A stretch of 64,000 bases of DNA from Diphasiastrum complanatum (GCA_029204225.1 CM055111.1:15627207-15691206); one strand, 5' to 3'; shown: positions 1-11,875, counted from the stretch's first letter. Program-made: numbers and translations. Notes: generated by a model from the letters alone, not told the origin.

Positions 1-1010
1 TAAGGCTTTTACATACTCAATTCATTCACTTGAAAAGCTCTCTCCCATTCTCTACATGCACACATCATTTTTTATTTTATCTATAATAATTGTATCTAAG
101 AATTCTGACCTCGTTAGCATAGTCACTTTTAATATTGACCCCTGTGATATCGTTGGATTCCTATTAAGGTTCTTGGATAAGACACTTGGTTTGTATCAAA
201 GGGTGTAGCTAAGTTTCGCATTTATATTGTCACTTAGGGTTTCTCGAAGGATGTTTCAGTAGGGTCGTAGTCTCATCATAGGTACATCCATACTAAAAGT
301 GGAGTTATGCCTTGTACTCTCTTATTTTGAGAGAACATGGGTTTTGGTTCTTGGGTTCAATACAACATCTCCATCTTTGAGATTATAGGGTATGTCTGTA
401 AAGATGATTTAGGCTTTCATCCTATATTCATAAGCACAAAAGTAAGATCACGGATTTAAGGGGTCCTTGAGATATATCATTCTCAATTTTCTTCGCAATA
501 CTCTAGGGGTCGACGCAGCTTGCATGTGTGTGCATGTCTTGAGAACCCGCATAACCTCATCTACTCTACTCCTTAGCTAGCACCCTCTACGCTTCTCACA
601 ATCAACAATGATACTAGCTCCTCCTCTTGAAAATCGGTCATTAGCTCCTTTGCTCCTCAATTGAAAACTCCTTTTCTCCTTACAATCCTCATTGGTATTA
701 GAGATATAAAGAGTGTGAGAAAAAGAAAGAGAGATTTGTGGGTAACTCTTATTAAATCATCATTGGTAACTCTTATTAATTGGTGAGGCTAATGAGGTTT
801 GGTTGAGGCTAATTAGGTTTAATTTGGTCGAGGGTAGGAGTGAATAAACCCTAATATCATATCCAAGTTCATCTAAATATATTATGTGGTATTCCTCTTA
901 TCTGTCTAGAAAACATCTTTATGGGTTTGCTCCAGTCCACAACCCATCAACTAACATTCAGTAAACTTTGACACAATCCAGCTAGCTAGGTTCCGGAATC
1001 CAATAGTGTT
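1..1010. other. Outer arm sequence, no gene seen
   Basis: Unassigned, with its inverted copy at about 32832-33842. No long reading frame or recognised domain is visible. It holds purine-rich stretches near 720-750 and direct repetition of a phrase of the form gaggctaatgaggttt near 783-812. It could be decayed LTR or intergenic sequence. Confidence 0.5.
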
Positions 1011-1014
1011 CCGG

Positions 1015-1195
1015 AACAAATGACCCTTACGTTCTTCAGATTTCGACTTGTCGAATTCCGACAGATCCTTTTGCGACAGATTTTTGAACATGGTTTGCCA
1101 CAAATCCTCCGACATTTCAAAATTTGGCAAAATTTTTTTCGTGATTTTATGTCAAAATAGATGTCGGAAACCACTACTTTTTGTTGTTGTGAATA
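1015..1195. mobile_element. CACTA-like terminal fragment (left arm copy)
   Basis: The stretch is dense in short direct and inverted motifs built on GTCGGA/TCCGAC (for example near 1050, 1105 and 1163). It ends in CCACTACTTTTTGTTGTTGTG, close to 1190, which reads outward like a CACTA-family terminus. The same vocabulary recurs at 34980-35405, where a clearer CACTACTACAAAA end is present. No second terminus or transposase is visible, so this is a fragment at most. An inverted copy lies at about 32647-32827. Confidence 0.4.
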
Positions 1196-2060
1196 AGCTC
1201 ATAGATTTTACAAAGCGGAGTTACTTTCTTGAGCATTGTCTTGTGCTCACAACATCCATTTGAATTGTATTTTCATACACATCAATCTGAATCGACTATT
1301 GTCTTGTTGTTGCGTACAAACCTTTGTCAGTGTTGCATGCTTTGCTATATCTTATTTTATGTCTGACTTTCTAAATTGCTTTTTCTAACTGTCTGCTCTT
1401 CTGCTTCTGCAACACAAATAGATTCTTTGTGTTTGCCTGCACAATCCATTGTGATCCATGCAGTGCACGCACCGAGTATTCTACTCTTTGAATCCCAAAA
1501 TGGTATTAAAGCCATCGTTATAGATTGATAAGCTTCCCACATAACCTGGTTCTATCACCTGATAGAATAAATGTCTTCTTGTCTAGTAAATAGCATTAGA
1601 TTTTTATTCTTAAGTCATTGATAGTTATTATTGTCACCTAGAGTAACTTCCACATGGATTTCCAAAGTAAGCTTGGCCGTATCATGGAAAAGCTTGATGG
1701 ATCCACCTATCATCTTTGGAAATTTAAGATGAAAGCCATGCTAATGGCTATGAAATTGTATGATGTTGTCACAAGTGCAGAGGCAAAGCCTGAAGCAGAC
1801 GACCTACAAGCTTAATCACTGCTATTCGACAAACAGCCAAGCTCTTCATACATCGACTTTTGAATCAATTGATATGCTTTGGCATTTCAGATTAGGCCAT
1901 CTCAACTTCAATAGTATTCAGCAAATGTCGACTTAGAATCTAGTGCAAGATATTCCTTTTGTTAGCAAACGAGCTAGAAGTCCTTTTATTTCTAATTCAG
2001 AGTTTAGATTACACCTCTCTTATAATGATCAGCTAAGATGTCTTGTAATTCCACCTGGTG
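1196..2060 (+). mobile_element. Copia E remnant (5' end, gag and pre-integrase pieces), left arm
   Basis: Fossil Ty1/copia piece. A decayed initiator-Met primer site TGGTATTAAAGCC lies at 1501-1513, so sequence just upstream is probably the end of its 5' LTR. A gag start at 1654-1815 reads MDFQSKLGRIMEKLDG with the copia gag phrase YHLWKFKMKA. Further on, about 1870-1930, is the pre-integrase signature LWHFRLGHLNF. The element is heavily reduced and its 3' part is absent. Its inverted copy is at about 31782-32646. Confidence 0.75.
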
Positions 2061-2733
2061 GGACATAAGTATAGATCAAAATCAATAGAACGTAACAAGT
2101 AGAAGCATATGCAAAAAGCAGAATATAGATTTGTGAGATAAGCATCAAACCGCCAATGAGCAATGCACTACTGACTTATTCTGAAAGAAAATCCAATACA
2201 AAACAAATTATGTTCTTCCAACTGCGATCTATGCAATACATATGTCATTGTTTGATTGATTGCTGCTATGTCTATGATTGATAGCCGTGTATTTAGATCC
2301 TGCAATTGAATGCATCGTCTAGTGCACTTCCACTAAGAATAGGTGCACACAGCTCGGCATTGTAGTCCATCTGGGGTTCTCAAATATGATATCATAGTAG
2401 AGTTACTAGATACATTATGACTACTACAATTCAAGCTAGGATTCCAATCAATCTTGATGGCACAAACTATCGCGTATGTAAGTTTCAAAATCAAAACGCA
2501 ATGGAGATCATCGTGTCCTCCATAAATGAACAAATCCTCATGCAGATTGAAGATTGCTGAAGCAACCATGAAGCGTGGGAGAAACTAAAGTAGAAGTATG
2601 AAGTGAGAACAGCTGCGTCGGTGATGTACCTCCATAATCAGCTTCAAAGCATGTGATGTGATGACAGCAAGTTGGATCAGCATGTTGAGAAGATCGGAAT
2701 GTTCTTCGCTCAGTTTTTTGAATCTGGACAAGA

Positions 2734-3443
2734 TGTTGAAGGGTTTGCGGATCCCAAGGCAACCCTAACCCTAGTTAATAAGTGAGAGGGATTTGGCACC
2801 CTGCGTGTGTAAGTCCAACCCGATGATCACATAGTTATTTGATTGATTAGTTAAAAGTGAATAAAAGGACTTTAGGCCTTTTTGCGATACTTTTAATGTC
2901 GCAGGGCCTAAATGTCAAGTTAGTGAATAAAGTTGGGTTTCCCTCCAATTTTGATGGTTCCCACACTTTCTTGAAATTGAATAAAAAGAGAGGCAAGACT
3001 GGACCAATAGGATTCAAAGGCCAGGGTCCTCCTCTCTACTATAAAAAGGCACCAACTCAAGTTGTTCCTCATGTTCATTTCCTCATTTCAATAAAGCAAA
3101 TGTGAATGTCCTTGCTCTTCCTCTCTTTTCCTCCATTTCTCATGCTTTCTTTGGATTTTGCTAATTGTTGGATCTGGTCATTATTGGGATTGCTATTTCT
3201 TATGCTTTTTGTGAGAGAGAAAGGGAAAGAGAGAAGAGTAAGTTTCTATCATTGTTGTGGATTTAGGGTTATTGGAAGTAGGGTTAATGGATGTTAGTGT
3301 TAGATCATCCATTCATGTTGAAATCTGAACTATACTATCGCTCTCATGGGAACGAACCTACGCGTGACAACTAACTCCGTCTCTTTGATGCTAGATTGAC
3401 TAGATCTTGGATTCAGGTTAGGCAATGAAAGAAACCCACTACA
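2734..3443 (+). repeat. 5' LTR of element D
   Basis: A 710-base LTR, TG...CA. It has a CCAAT at about 3004, a TATA box TATAAAAA at 3040-3047 and a poly(A) signal AATAAA at 3090-3095, so the predicted R region is very short. A direct copy starts at 4414; inverted copies are at 28677-29418 and 30389-31108. Confidence 0.9.
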
Positions 3444-3447
3444 ATTT

Positions 3448-3465
3448 TGGCGCCGTTGCCGGGGA
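3448..3465 (+). promoter_or_regulatory. Primer binding site for tRNA-Asp (element D)
   Basis: TGGCGCCGTTGCCGGGGA is exactly complementary to the 3' end of plant tRNA-Asp (GUC), and starts four bases after the LTR end. The right arm copy (30367-30384) carries one substitution. Copia elements in this window use initiator-Met instead, so D belongs to a different lineage; plant Athila-type elements are known to use tRNA-Asp. Confidence 0.92.
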
Positions 3466-3639
3466 GCTACGCCAATTTTTCAGTTTTCAACATGTTTGGT
3501 TGACGGTTAGCGTGCATTAGGCATCTTGTCGTGGCATGCTAGGGTTAGCTTTGCATTATGGATGTGATTTCTGAGAGTTATGTCCAAAAACGTTTAAAAA
3601 ATGAGTGGTGGTTGTATTTTTTGTTTTTTAATTTTTTGC

Positions 3640-4165
3640 CTCTTTTTATTCATATTCTGCCATATTTTCTGTTTCCTATAATTCAATCTGAATATGTAGG
3701 ATTGTAGATCGTTTTTTAATTCTGTTTAGTATTGAGCAAGTTACAAAATTTTGAAATTGGCAACAAACTTCTGTAAACTTGTTAAAAACCAGAAACTTCC
3801 AGATTCATTTTTTTTCTGCCCTGTTTGATTCATTTTTTTCTCTACTTTCTATTGTCTGTAATTTGATCTAAATAAGTAAGCTGTAGAGCATTAGAAGAGC
3901 TTTCTATGCATATAATTTTTTTTGGATTCCGTTTAGTATTTGGCAAGTTACAAATTTTTGAAGTTGGCAACAAAACTCTGTAAACTTGTCAAAAACCATA
4001 AACGTCCAAATTCGTTTTTTTCTGTCCTGTTTGATTCATTTTTCGCCCAACTCTCTGTTCTCAATAATTCCATTCGAATAGCTAGAGTTGTAGAGCATTG
4101 AAAGGGCTTTTGTAAAGATACAATTGTTTTCTCATTTCGTTACACATTGAGGAAATTACAAATTT
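3640..4165 (+). repeat. About 207-base tandem repeats inside element D
   Basis: Two to three degenerate units. The phrase gcaagttacaaaattttgaa recurs at 3736, 3943 and 4152 (spacing 207 and 209). Each unit also holds a 'gtttgattcattttt' phrase and a 'tgtagagcattgaaagggct' phrase. The inverted copy lies at about 29667-30195. No coding potential is visible in these units. Confidence 0.85.
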
Positions 4166-4171
4166 TTGAAA

Positions 4172-4465
4172 ATGTCAAAAAAAAGAAATTCTGCAGTTAC
4201 CTTGTCGCTAGCTTCAACAATGCCATTGCTAGCAGGTGCACCTATCTACAAGGATCAACATCAACAAGCATTATTTTGGGATCTTTTTTTGGATGGTGTC
4301 GACTACCCATTTGTCAATGCACAAGATTATCATGAATGGCCACCGGACCCATATGGCTATTCAAGCGTCGAGGTTGGTGTCGTGGGACCGCCACCAGTTT
4401 TGGTGGGAGATACTGTTGAAGGGTTTGCGGATCCCAAGGCAACCCTAACCCTAGTTAATAAGTGA
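4172..4465 (+). CDS. Short open frame of unknown nature inside element D
   Basis: ATG at 4172 (MSKKRNSAVTLSL...), 97 codons, ending inside the 3' LTR. The same frame is open in the right arm (about 29367-29660, minus strand) with only a few changes. It holds an aromatic, proline-rich middle (DYHEWPPDPYGYSS). I do not recognise a family. It may be a fragment of a parental element's gag or a chance frame; it stays open in both arms, but so recent a duplication says little about selection. Confidence 0.3.
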   Translation: MSKKRNSAVTLSLASTMPLLAGAPIYKDQHQQALFWDLFLDGVDYPFVNAQDYHEWPPDPYGYSSVEVGVVGPPPVLVGDTVEGFADPKATLTLVNK

Positions 4466-5545
4466 GTGGGATTTGGCACCCTGCGTGTATAAGTCCAACC
4501 TGATGATCACATAGTTATTTGATTAATTAGTTAAAAGTTAAAAGGACTTTATAGGCCTTTTTGCGGGACTTTTAATGTCGTAGGGCTTAAATGTCAAGTT
4601 AGTGAATAAAGTTGGGTTTTCCTCCAATTTTGATGGTTCCCACACGTTTTTATATTTGATTAAAAAGAGAGGAAGACTGGACCAATAGGATTCAGAGGCC
4701 AGGGTCCTCCTCTCCACTATAAAAAGGGACCAACTCAAGTTGTTCCTCATGTTCATTTCCTCATTTCAATAAAGCAGATTGGTTCTCTTTAGAAATGGAT
4801 TGATGAATGTCCTTGCTCTTCCTCTCTTTTCTTCCATTTCTCATGCTTTCTTTGGATTTTGCTAATTGTTGGATCTAATCATTATTGAGATTGCTATTTT
4901 TTATGCTTTTTGTGAGAGAGAAAGGGAGAGAGAGAAGAGTAAGTTTCTATCATTGTTGCGACAAGAATAGTTAAGATGCCCTGACTGATTCATCGACAGT
5001 ATTCAGTGGAGTGAAAACGTAGATGTTGAATACTACAGCTACATTGAAGAACTGATGACATATCTGGAAGCTATCTTGAATCCAAAAGGAATTTTGGAAG
5101 CAAGCAATGTTGGAAGAGATTGAATCGATTAAGCAGAGTCAAGCATGGACACTAGAACCACTTCCCAAAGAAAAAAAAAAGGTCGAATGAGAGTGCCATT
5201 GCCTTATCGGCCAACCTAGATTTCAATCTAGTAGTAAGCACATTGAGATTCAATATCACTATATCAGGGTCAAGCTTCTTGAAACAGAGGTAAGCTTAAT
5301 GTTCTCTATCAAACGCAAGAAATGATTGCAAATGTGTTTACCAAAGCATTGAGCATTAATGCACACAACAAATTTTGTGCATTGGTTAGTTTGAAGATCA
5401 CGGCATTTACAGATCATCCGTTAGTCGAACCACATTTGACTCATCTGTCAACCAAACCAGAATTCAATCACCTGTCAACCGAATCACATTTGAATCCTTT
5501 GTGGCCAAACCAAAAAAATTCCAACTTGCAATGAATCTGCTACAC

Positions 5546-6755
5546 TCGAACTACAACAAAAAAAAAAAAACATCACACGCTAAGACCTGATAACATTTAC
5601 CTCTCTTTGGATGTGCAAGGGACAAGAGGCCCTAGAAAATGTTTTGGACCATCTAAAACCATACTTCACCAAAAAATATGTACAACAAAATTTTTCCATA
5701 AGACCACCCCCTCCTCACATATCTTTCGACACTCGGCAAGAAATTTGCTCAAAAGAAAATGAGGCTCACTTCGGTTCAAATATTATGGAGAGCACTCATG
5801 GCTTGATTAATCTTAAAAAAAAAAATGACAAACAATTCGTTTGGAATGTTTTACCAAGCATTTGATTGATCAGAGTTATCACAAAACTTCTCCAGCTCTT
5901 GAACAAATTACCATATAACATCATTCGAATCAATATCCATTGTTTTCTCTTGGGAAAATGAGTTCTGACAACCCACCATTCGGTTAATTCCACTAGAATC
6001 ACCTTTCAAACTGAATCGAATCTATAGCCTCATCAACCGAGTCTCCACTCAAGTGCCTCTAATGCACTCTCGATCAGTGCCATCAAAAATCCCCAAAGCT
6101 TATCTTATCTCCATCGAGATAACGATCAAGCGAAGGAAGCTCAGACACTTCATCATTAGCCATGTCAGCTGGCTTATCTAACAGCTAACTCCATCAGCTG
6201 AACCATCAATTGAGTCATATGCCTTATCTATTAGCCGATTCTGCTAGCTAGGTACATCAATTGAGCCTACAGCTTCATCATCAACTGAGTCATCTAGCTT
6301 ACTAATTAGCTGAATCCATTAGCTAAACCATCAATCGAATTTACAATTTGATCATCAACTGAGCCATCTAGCTTATTTATTACCCAGGTCCATTGGCTTA
6401 TTTACCAGCCGCATTCATTAACCAAGTCTACAACTTGATCATCAACCGATCATAGTGGCTTATCCATCAGCTGATTACGTTGACTTGACCATCAATCGAG
6501 TCATCAAATTGATTGTCAACTGATTCATCAACTTGATCATCAACCGATTCATCAGCTTGATCATCAACTGATTCATCACCAACAGTAATTTGCTAAACCT
6601 TCTGATACCACCATCAACTGAATACTGTGACTAAATCATTAGCCAAATCCATTTGCTAAACCATTTGTAGAACAACTAATCAGAAAGATCTTGATTCTAC
6701 TAACAAAGTGCACATTTTACTTGACAAAGGATGAGAAAGAAATGAACGCAAACTC
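5546..6755. other. Arm stretch with a degenerate GATCAA-type repeat tract
   Basis: Between copia C and the copia B LTR. 5546-6130 has no recognised gene. From about 6140 to 6610 the sequence is made of loosely repeated 18-24 base phrases such as 'catcaactgattcatcagct' and 'ttgatcatcaaccgattcat'. Inverted copy at about 24960-26150, where the tract is at 25060-25560. It may be the decayed 3' untranslated/LTR region of copia C, or an independent degenerate minisatellite. Confidence 0.6.
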
Positions 6756-6759
6756 GAAA

Positions 6760-8856
6760 CATTTCTATTCGTGACCAACTCAAAAGATTCGCAAAGAATT
6801 TACAAAATTTGTCTTGCAGTCAACTCAAAAGATTTGTGAAACAGTTTTTTGTAGAAGCTCGTAGCTTTTTTGTCGAAGCTCGAAAGATTTGCAAACAGAA
6901 TCCTGTCGCAAATTCTGTTTCTAGTTCATACCTCAGATGCCGCAAAATTGTCGCGAATAATGCGCGAAATCTTCTGGACTATTCTTCAAGCTCACCTGTC
7001 ATGAAACTATCACAAACAGTTCGTGAAATATTTTGATTCTTCTTCAAGCTCAAGAATTGTCATCTGTCACGAACAATTGGTGAAAGACGAAAATGTCGCA
7101 AAGAGACAAGTGTCGTGAAAAATTCTCGAAACACGAAGCTGAGACAAAGAGATAAACTTTTGCGAATAATTCGTGAACAAAAATTATTTGACCCTAAAAA
7201 CATAGCATCTATTCGTAAACGGTTAGATATCTATTTTTACAGCACTGAAAGGCCAAAAGACTTGTAAATTAAAGGCCAAAAGACCTGTCTTGTAGCACTA
7301 TAAATACATGTGCACTACTCATTGTAATACACTAACTCAATCAGAGACACAACAATGAGATAAGACATCAAGAGATGTATATTGATGATTCAGATTTAGA
7401 GTTATGAAAATTCGATTTTGATCAATAGTTTCTTATTGTCTAAAAATTGTCCAAAGTTCTCTCTTACTTCCACATATAATTTTTGCACGCATATTCAATC
7501 AGAGCTAATACTGTTCTATTAGTAAATAGATCAGATACAGACCCGATTGAAGACACTGATATTAGTTTGATTTATTCAAAATTTTATCATTTCTCTGTGG
7601 AAAGATAATTACTATTTTTTCTATAGTGGTATCAGAGCATCCGGAATTAAATTTGATACAGTGGTATCAGAGTCTATGGAATTTAAATTGATACTTCGAT
7701 CATCAATATTCAAGCTATGATCACTACGATCTTGGATCCAAAAGGTTCAAACTACTTGATTTGGAAATTAAAGACTTCACTCTTATTGAAGGGCGAAGGT
7801 CTATGGCAATGGGTAGAACCAATAGAGGAGATGCCAGTAGCTACTCCTGGTAAAGAACTTCGAGAATGGAGTTCAAAAAATGATAGAGCTATAGCAATTA
7901 TTGCATCTTTAGTGCATGACAATATAATGCTAGATCTTACATCAATTTCAAACGCAAAAGATTTATGGGAATAATTGCAATCCACGAATGAGACTCGATC
8001 TCGTGATCAGATCATGTTCTTGGACGACCAATTGACTTACCTACAGTGGGACGGCAAAGACCTGAACACATTCGCGTGAAAGATTAAATATCCGTTTATT
8101 TCCTTGCAAAATTCTGGTGCAGAAAATAGCCTAGTTATTTTCTTCGAGCCCTACCCAGGTCATTCCACGCAACAAGAACCTTATTGGCGAAAGATGTGAC
8201 AATGACACTTCAAAAGGCAATAGACGGAATTAAAGAGGAAGTAGAAGCTCGTGAATGCTATGACGACAATGGTGATTCCAAAAATGCTCTATCTACTCAA
8301 AAGAATAAATATTCTAAGAAGTCTAAGTTTAAGAGGGAGTCTGCTAAAAAGAATGGGTCTAAGACAAATGAACAACAATCTGGTAAACAACAGAAAAGTT
8401 CTAGTGATAAGAAAATCTGCAATAAATGCAGAAGATCAGGTCACACAGAAGAAAAGTGTTGGTTAGATCCAAAGATTGAATGCATTCATTGTCATAAACG
8501 GGGTCATGCAGTAGTAGACTATTATTTGTCTGAGTACAAGAAGACGAACTATTCGAGATTTATTATACTTGGAGATGGTTCTAAACACATGGTTGATGGA
8601 ACTGGTGTATTATGGCAGGAATGAATTAGGGAGATAAGAAACTGGAGGAAGTTCCCTATGTCCCTACTCTTGATAAAGATCTTCTAGTTGTAGCTAAGAT
8701 AGTTAATACAAGCATGTCAGTAATCTTCACAAAGAACCCTTGTAAACTGTTTGAGGAAGATTCTGATAACCTGGTTGCTAAAGGCAACAGAGAATGAAGT
8801 TTATATCACCTGAACATTTGAACAAGAATCGAACAAGTCAATCAAACTCAGGAATC
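6760..8856 (+). mobile_element. Copia B 5' part (LTR, primer site, gag), left arm
   Basis: Inverted copy of the 5' part of copia B. It has a 5' LTR with TATA box TATAAATA at 7299-7306 and two primer-like sites TGGTATCAGAGC/T at 7627-7639 and 7662-7674. Gag starts at 7717 (MITTILDPKGSNYLIWKL), and a gag C-terminus with two zinc knuckles (CNKCRRSGHTEEKC and CIHCHKRGHAVVDY) lies at about 8184-8624. It then breaks off at about 8856 at the inverted-repeat junction. Fossil, broken in several places. Confidence 0.88.
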
Positions 8857-10648
8857 AAGGCCCAACGCCTATCTCATATCACTCGGTTAGTGCATATGAC
8901 CCCTCTTTGTATATTAAGTTTGTGAATAACTTTGTAATTATTCTTCTCATCTATGTAGATGATATCATTCTTTGTGGAAATAATGAGAAGCTAGTTGAAG
9001 AAACTAAGCATGCACTTGGTAGTGAGTTTAAGATGCAGGACTTAGGAGTTCTTCACTATATTCTAGGCCTTGAAATGGATTTTTGCAAAGGTCATGCATT
9101 CATAAGCCAAAGTAGATATGCACTTTCCATGCTCAAGAAATTCCAAATGGAAAACTGTAAAGGCATAGATACACCAATGGAGCACATTGTAAAAGTTCCT
9201 ATGAAAGATGATGAAACATCACTCTATATAGGAGTCTTATTGGCTCACTTATATGGTTAACATTGACTAGGCCTGATCTAAGCTTTAGTGTGCATAAGCT
9301 AAGTCAACACATACAGGATCCAAAGTTATATCATTGAAAGTTGGCTAAAAGAATCTTGAGGTATATATCTTCTACCTTAGATTATGGATTATTCTACAAG
9401 AGAGAAGATCTGACTTTGATTGCTTTTTCAGATTCAGATTTTGCAGGAGATAGGTTGGATAGAAAATCCACAAGTGCTTAGACAATTTTTCTAGGAGGGA
9501 ATCTAGTTTCTTGGTTATCAAAGAAGCAAGCAACTATATCCTTATCATCCCGTGAAGCTGAATACAAATCTCTTACAACCACAACAAAGGAGGTTTTATG
9601 GATCAAAAGGCTACTTTTGGAGCTAAACTGTTATGGAGATGAAGACCTTTCAATTATCAAGAATGATAACATCTCGGCTTAGGCTCATGCAAATAATCAT
9701 GTGTTCCATGCAAGGAGCAAACACATCGAGGTAGCTCATCATTTCGTAAGAGAAAAAGTCATTGGGAGAGAGATCGTATTGGAGCATGTTGGATCTTCAA
9801 ATTGTGCTGCAGATCTTCTCGCCAAGCCATTACTCAATAATGTCTTTATCAAGATGAGGTCTAATGTTGGCCTAATTTCAAAGTCTATATTGGATATGAA
9901 CATATATATTAAGGAGTGTGAAGATTAGTAAAATAATATCTTCCTATCTCGAGTTTTGGGGCCATGACCATATTATTTCCATTGTAAACTTTGTTTGTAC
10001 ATAAAGGTATGTGAACCGAGCACATAACCTTCTAGAATAGGTCGAGTTTGAGTTAGGTAGATTCAAATTTAATGTCATGCAAAAGTTTAGATAACATGCA
10101 ATGTCATTCAGTATGCATGCAAGCCACATGCAATCAGTGCTTGCAACATGCAAAGTGGTTTCTGCGATCTACACATGACTAGGCAATTTTATGAGTTGAC
10201 ATGCAGTACATGCATATATCCATGCACGCAGTTACACATGTGGATTCTTGGTAGTTGAGTTAACTAAGATAAGTGGACTTTCCATGCAACTCCACTGTTG
10301 GAATTCGAGCCACTTTGATGTAGGAAAACCTTGGCATGTTTTGCCATATTGTGAATAATGAGATTTTGGTATTTTGGACTCATTCTCTCTCTACTCGAGT
10401 ATTCTAGTGTTGATTTTCTCTCTCTACTTAAGAGCAGCCTGTTTTTCACATACTGAGCACTTAGAATTATTTCTGACATTCATTCCTCATAGTGAGAAGT
10501 TATTTTTTTCAGTCTGTTGTATGCCATTGTGCTCTTGCCTTGGATTTTTCAAGTAATCTGTTCTTTGATCAATCTTGTGCTTTCACAACACCTCAGTAAG
10601 AACCTGTAAGGTGTGTGGTGAAGTTCACACGTGCTAAAAACTTCACAA
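8857..10648 (+). mobile_element. Copia J, 3' fragment with probable 3' LTR
   Basis: Begins abruptly at the inverted-repeat junction inside reverse transcriptase. IILLIYVDDIILCGN carries the YVDD motif near 8940-8980, the domain continues to LTRPDLSFSVHKLSQ, and an RNase H segment ends with RSKHIEVAHHFVREK and ADLLAKPL near 9840. It resembles copia A at the protein level but is a separate subfamily. After the coding end is a purine-rich stretch (gagttttggggcca, 9951-9964) and then a probable 3' LTR from about 9965 to about 10648. There is no second LTR in the window to prove those ends. Broken. Confidence 0.75.
9965..10648 (+). repeat. Probable 3' LTR of copia J
   Basis: Follows a purine tract, starts with TG (TGACCATATT) and ends near AAACTTCACA. 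Like the copia A LTR it carries CACACGTG near its end (10626-10633) and CT-rich stretches. The boundaries are inferred, since its partner is not in the window. Confidence 0.45.
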
Positions 10649-11875
10649 TATGTTGTAGATCGGCTTCTGGATGATTGGAATCAATTGGTTCACAACTTAT
10701 TTCACCCACCTACTAAGCAAACAAACAATTGCAATGCCGCTACAAGTCTCCAACAAATTTCCAGGCCCAAAGCAACTCCTACTCTTCCTCCTCCCAAAGA
10801 AGTCCAAAAAGGCCTTTAGTCCAGCTCAAGAAGACTGTGAACAATGCATTGATCTTAAGAGCATCATCATCATCCGTTGTCGTACTTCGAAACTCTAGTG
10901 GGCATGGGCGTGCTACTCAGGTGCCCACTTCTCTAGACATTATGAAGAACATCAATTATAAAGCATCTGCTGTTGATGCTTGTAAAAAGAATTTTTGGGT
11001 AAAATTTAATGGTGAGGTAATAGGCAGACCCATAGTTTGTCGAATTCCTACATCAAGGATCTGGAAGAAACAGACGAGGTGCCAGCTATTGAGCCCAAAA
11101 GAGGCCAAAAAAGGATTCATAGTCAGATATAATTATCAAGCTCACAGGGAAAAGGATGCGAGCAGTCTACGACGTTGATCAACATTAACAAATCATCAAA
11201 GCCAAATAAGTGAAGTGCAATTGTGGCCACTAATTAGCAACGCACTCAGTGGCTCAAACGTTCTCTTTTGTAGGTTGTCACCTATGTGCTGCACGGATTT
11301 ACATAAGGGCTTACTAAGCTGATGCATCCTCAACTCAAGTAAAGTGAGACACTGGAAGTAGAGGCAAATTGCAATTGACCTACATTTTGAAGATATGCAT
11401 TGCTGCAACCACTTAGTTTTTTTTTTATCAGACAACTTTTGTTGTTAACATTCTCTGCTAATAAACACCTTCGACTATTAACGTGTTTTTTTAATCAGAC
11501 AGCTTTTGTTGTTAACATTCTCTGCCAATAAACACCTTCGACTAATGATGAAGAGGACATAATTAGGCTATGCACTTTCTCATGTGTACCAAACTCCACT
11601 GAACTCTATTCAACTCTCTCAATTTCCTCTCTATCTCTCATTGTCGCATGTACCCTATCCCAATATCCTCTCTTAGCAGCATATCTACAGCTCATTCTTC
11701 TAACCTTGGCTGATTATGACTCCTTTTCAGGGGTCCTATACGATGGATGGCTACACACCTCTATAGGTTCAACATATGCAACATATATCAAATCTATTCC
11801 CTAAAATGATTCTCTAGCTTGCACCAGCGTACAAACCATCTCAAAATTCTTAAAATTGGGCATTGGATCCAATGG
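10649..11875. other. Unassigned stretch, no recognised gene
   Basis: A frame without stops runs from about 10729 to 11178 on the plus strand, but it lacks an early ATG and matches no family I know. Its content (serine, lysine and arginine rich) is weak evidence of coding. A tandem duplication lies at 11413-11556. The stretch ends at the copia A target site. Confidence 0.45.
11413..11556. repeat. Tandem duplication of about 72 bases
   Basis: Two head-to-tail units, each with a T-run, 'atcagacaacttttgttgtt', 'aacattctctgctaataaac' and 'accttcgacta'. They differ at a few positions. They sit between two copia elements in otherwise unassigned DNA. Confidence 0.85.

Larger units (their letters stand above)
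2734..4962 (+). mobile_element. Non-autonomous LTR element D, left arm copy
   Basis: Small LTR retrotransposon inserted in copia C gag. The 5' LTR is 2734-3443 (TGTTGAAGGG...CACTACA), the primer site 3448-3465, a non-coding repeat-bearing interior follows, and a 3' LTR starts at 4414 and is incomplete in this arm. The interior is only about 970 bases and shows no gag or pol, so the element must have relied on another element's proteins (TRIM/SMART-like in size). Confidence 0.88.
2380..5545 (+). mobile_element. Copia C remnant with nested element D, left arm
   Basis: Fossil copia. A degenerate primer-like site lies near 2387. The gag start is at 2419 (MTTTIQARIPINLDGTNYR). Gag runs to 2733, where element D is inserted. 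After D come scraps of reverse transcriptase N-terminus (an LEEIESIKQSQAWTLEPLP phrase near 5100-5170) and the RNase H C-terminus (SSKHIEIQYHYIRVK near 5230-5290). It is broken in several places and much shorter than a whole copia. The right-arm copy keeps more. Confidence 0.75.
1..8856. repeat. Left arm of a large inverted repeat
   Basis: Read as reverse complement, this stretch matches 22852-33842 in the same order along its length. Base 1 pairs with about 33842, 3448 with 30384, and 7717 with 23993. A 215-base piece compared by eye around 7200-7420 showed three substitutions, so identity is roughly 98-99%. The pairing sum falls from about 33,840 in the outer part to about 31,700 in the inner part, because the right arm carries about 2.1 kb more. 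The arm stops at about 8856, inside copia B pol, where an unrelated copia fragment begins. The outer end is cut by the window, so the full length is unknown. Confidence 0.95.

Noticed and set aside
2762-2776. Telomere-like aaccctaaccctag in the element D LTR
   Set aside because: Only two short units, present in every D LTR. It is part of the element and not an interstitial telomere array.
3448-3465. Possible tRNA-Asp gene
   Set aside because: Only the 18-base acceptor complement is present, next to an LTR end. This is a primer binding site, not a tRNA gene.
10729-11178. Plus-strand open frame as a host gene
   Set aside because: No ATG at its start, no recognised domain and no splice context. 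Kept only as a note in the unassigned stretch.
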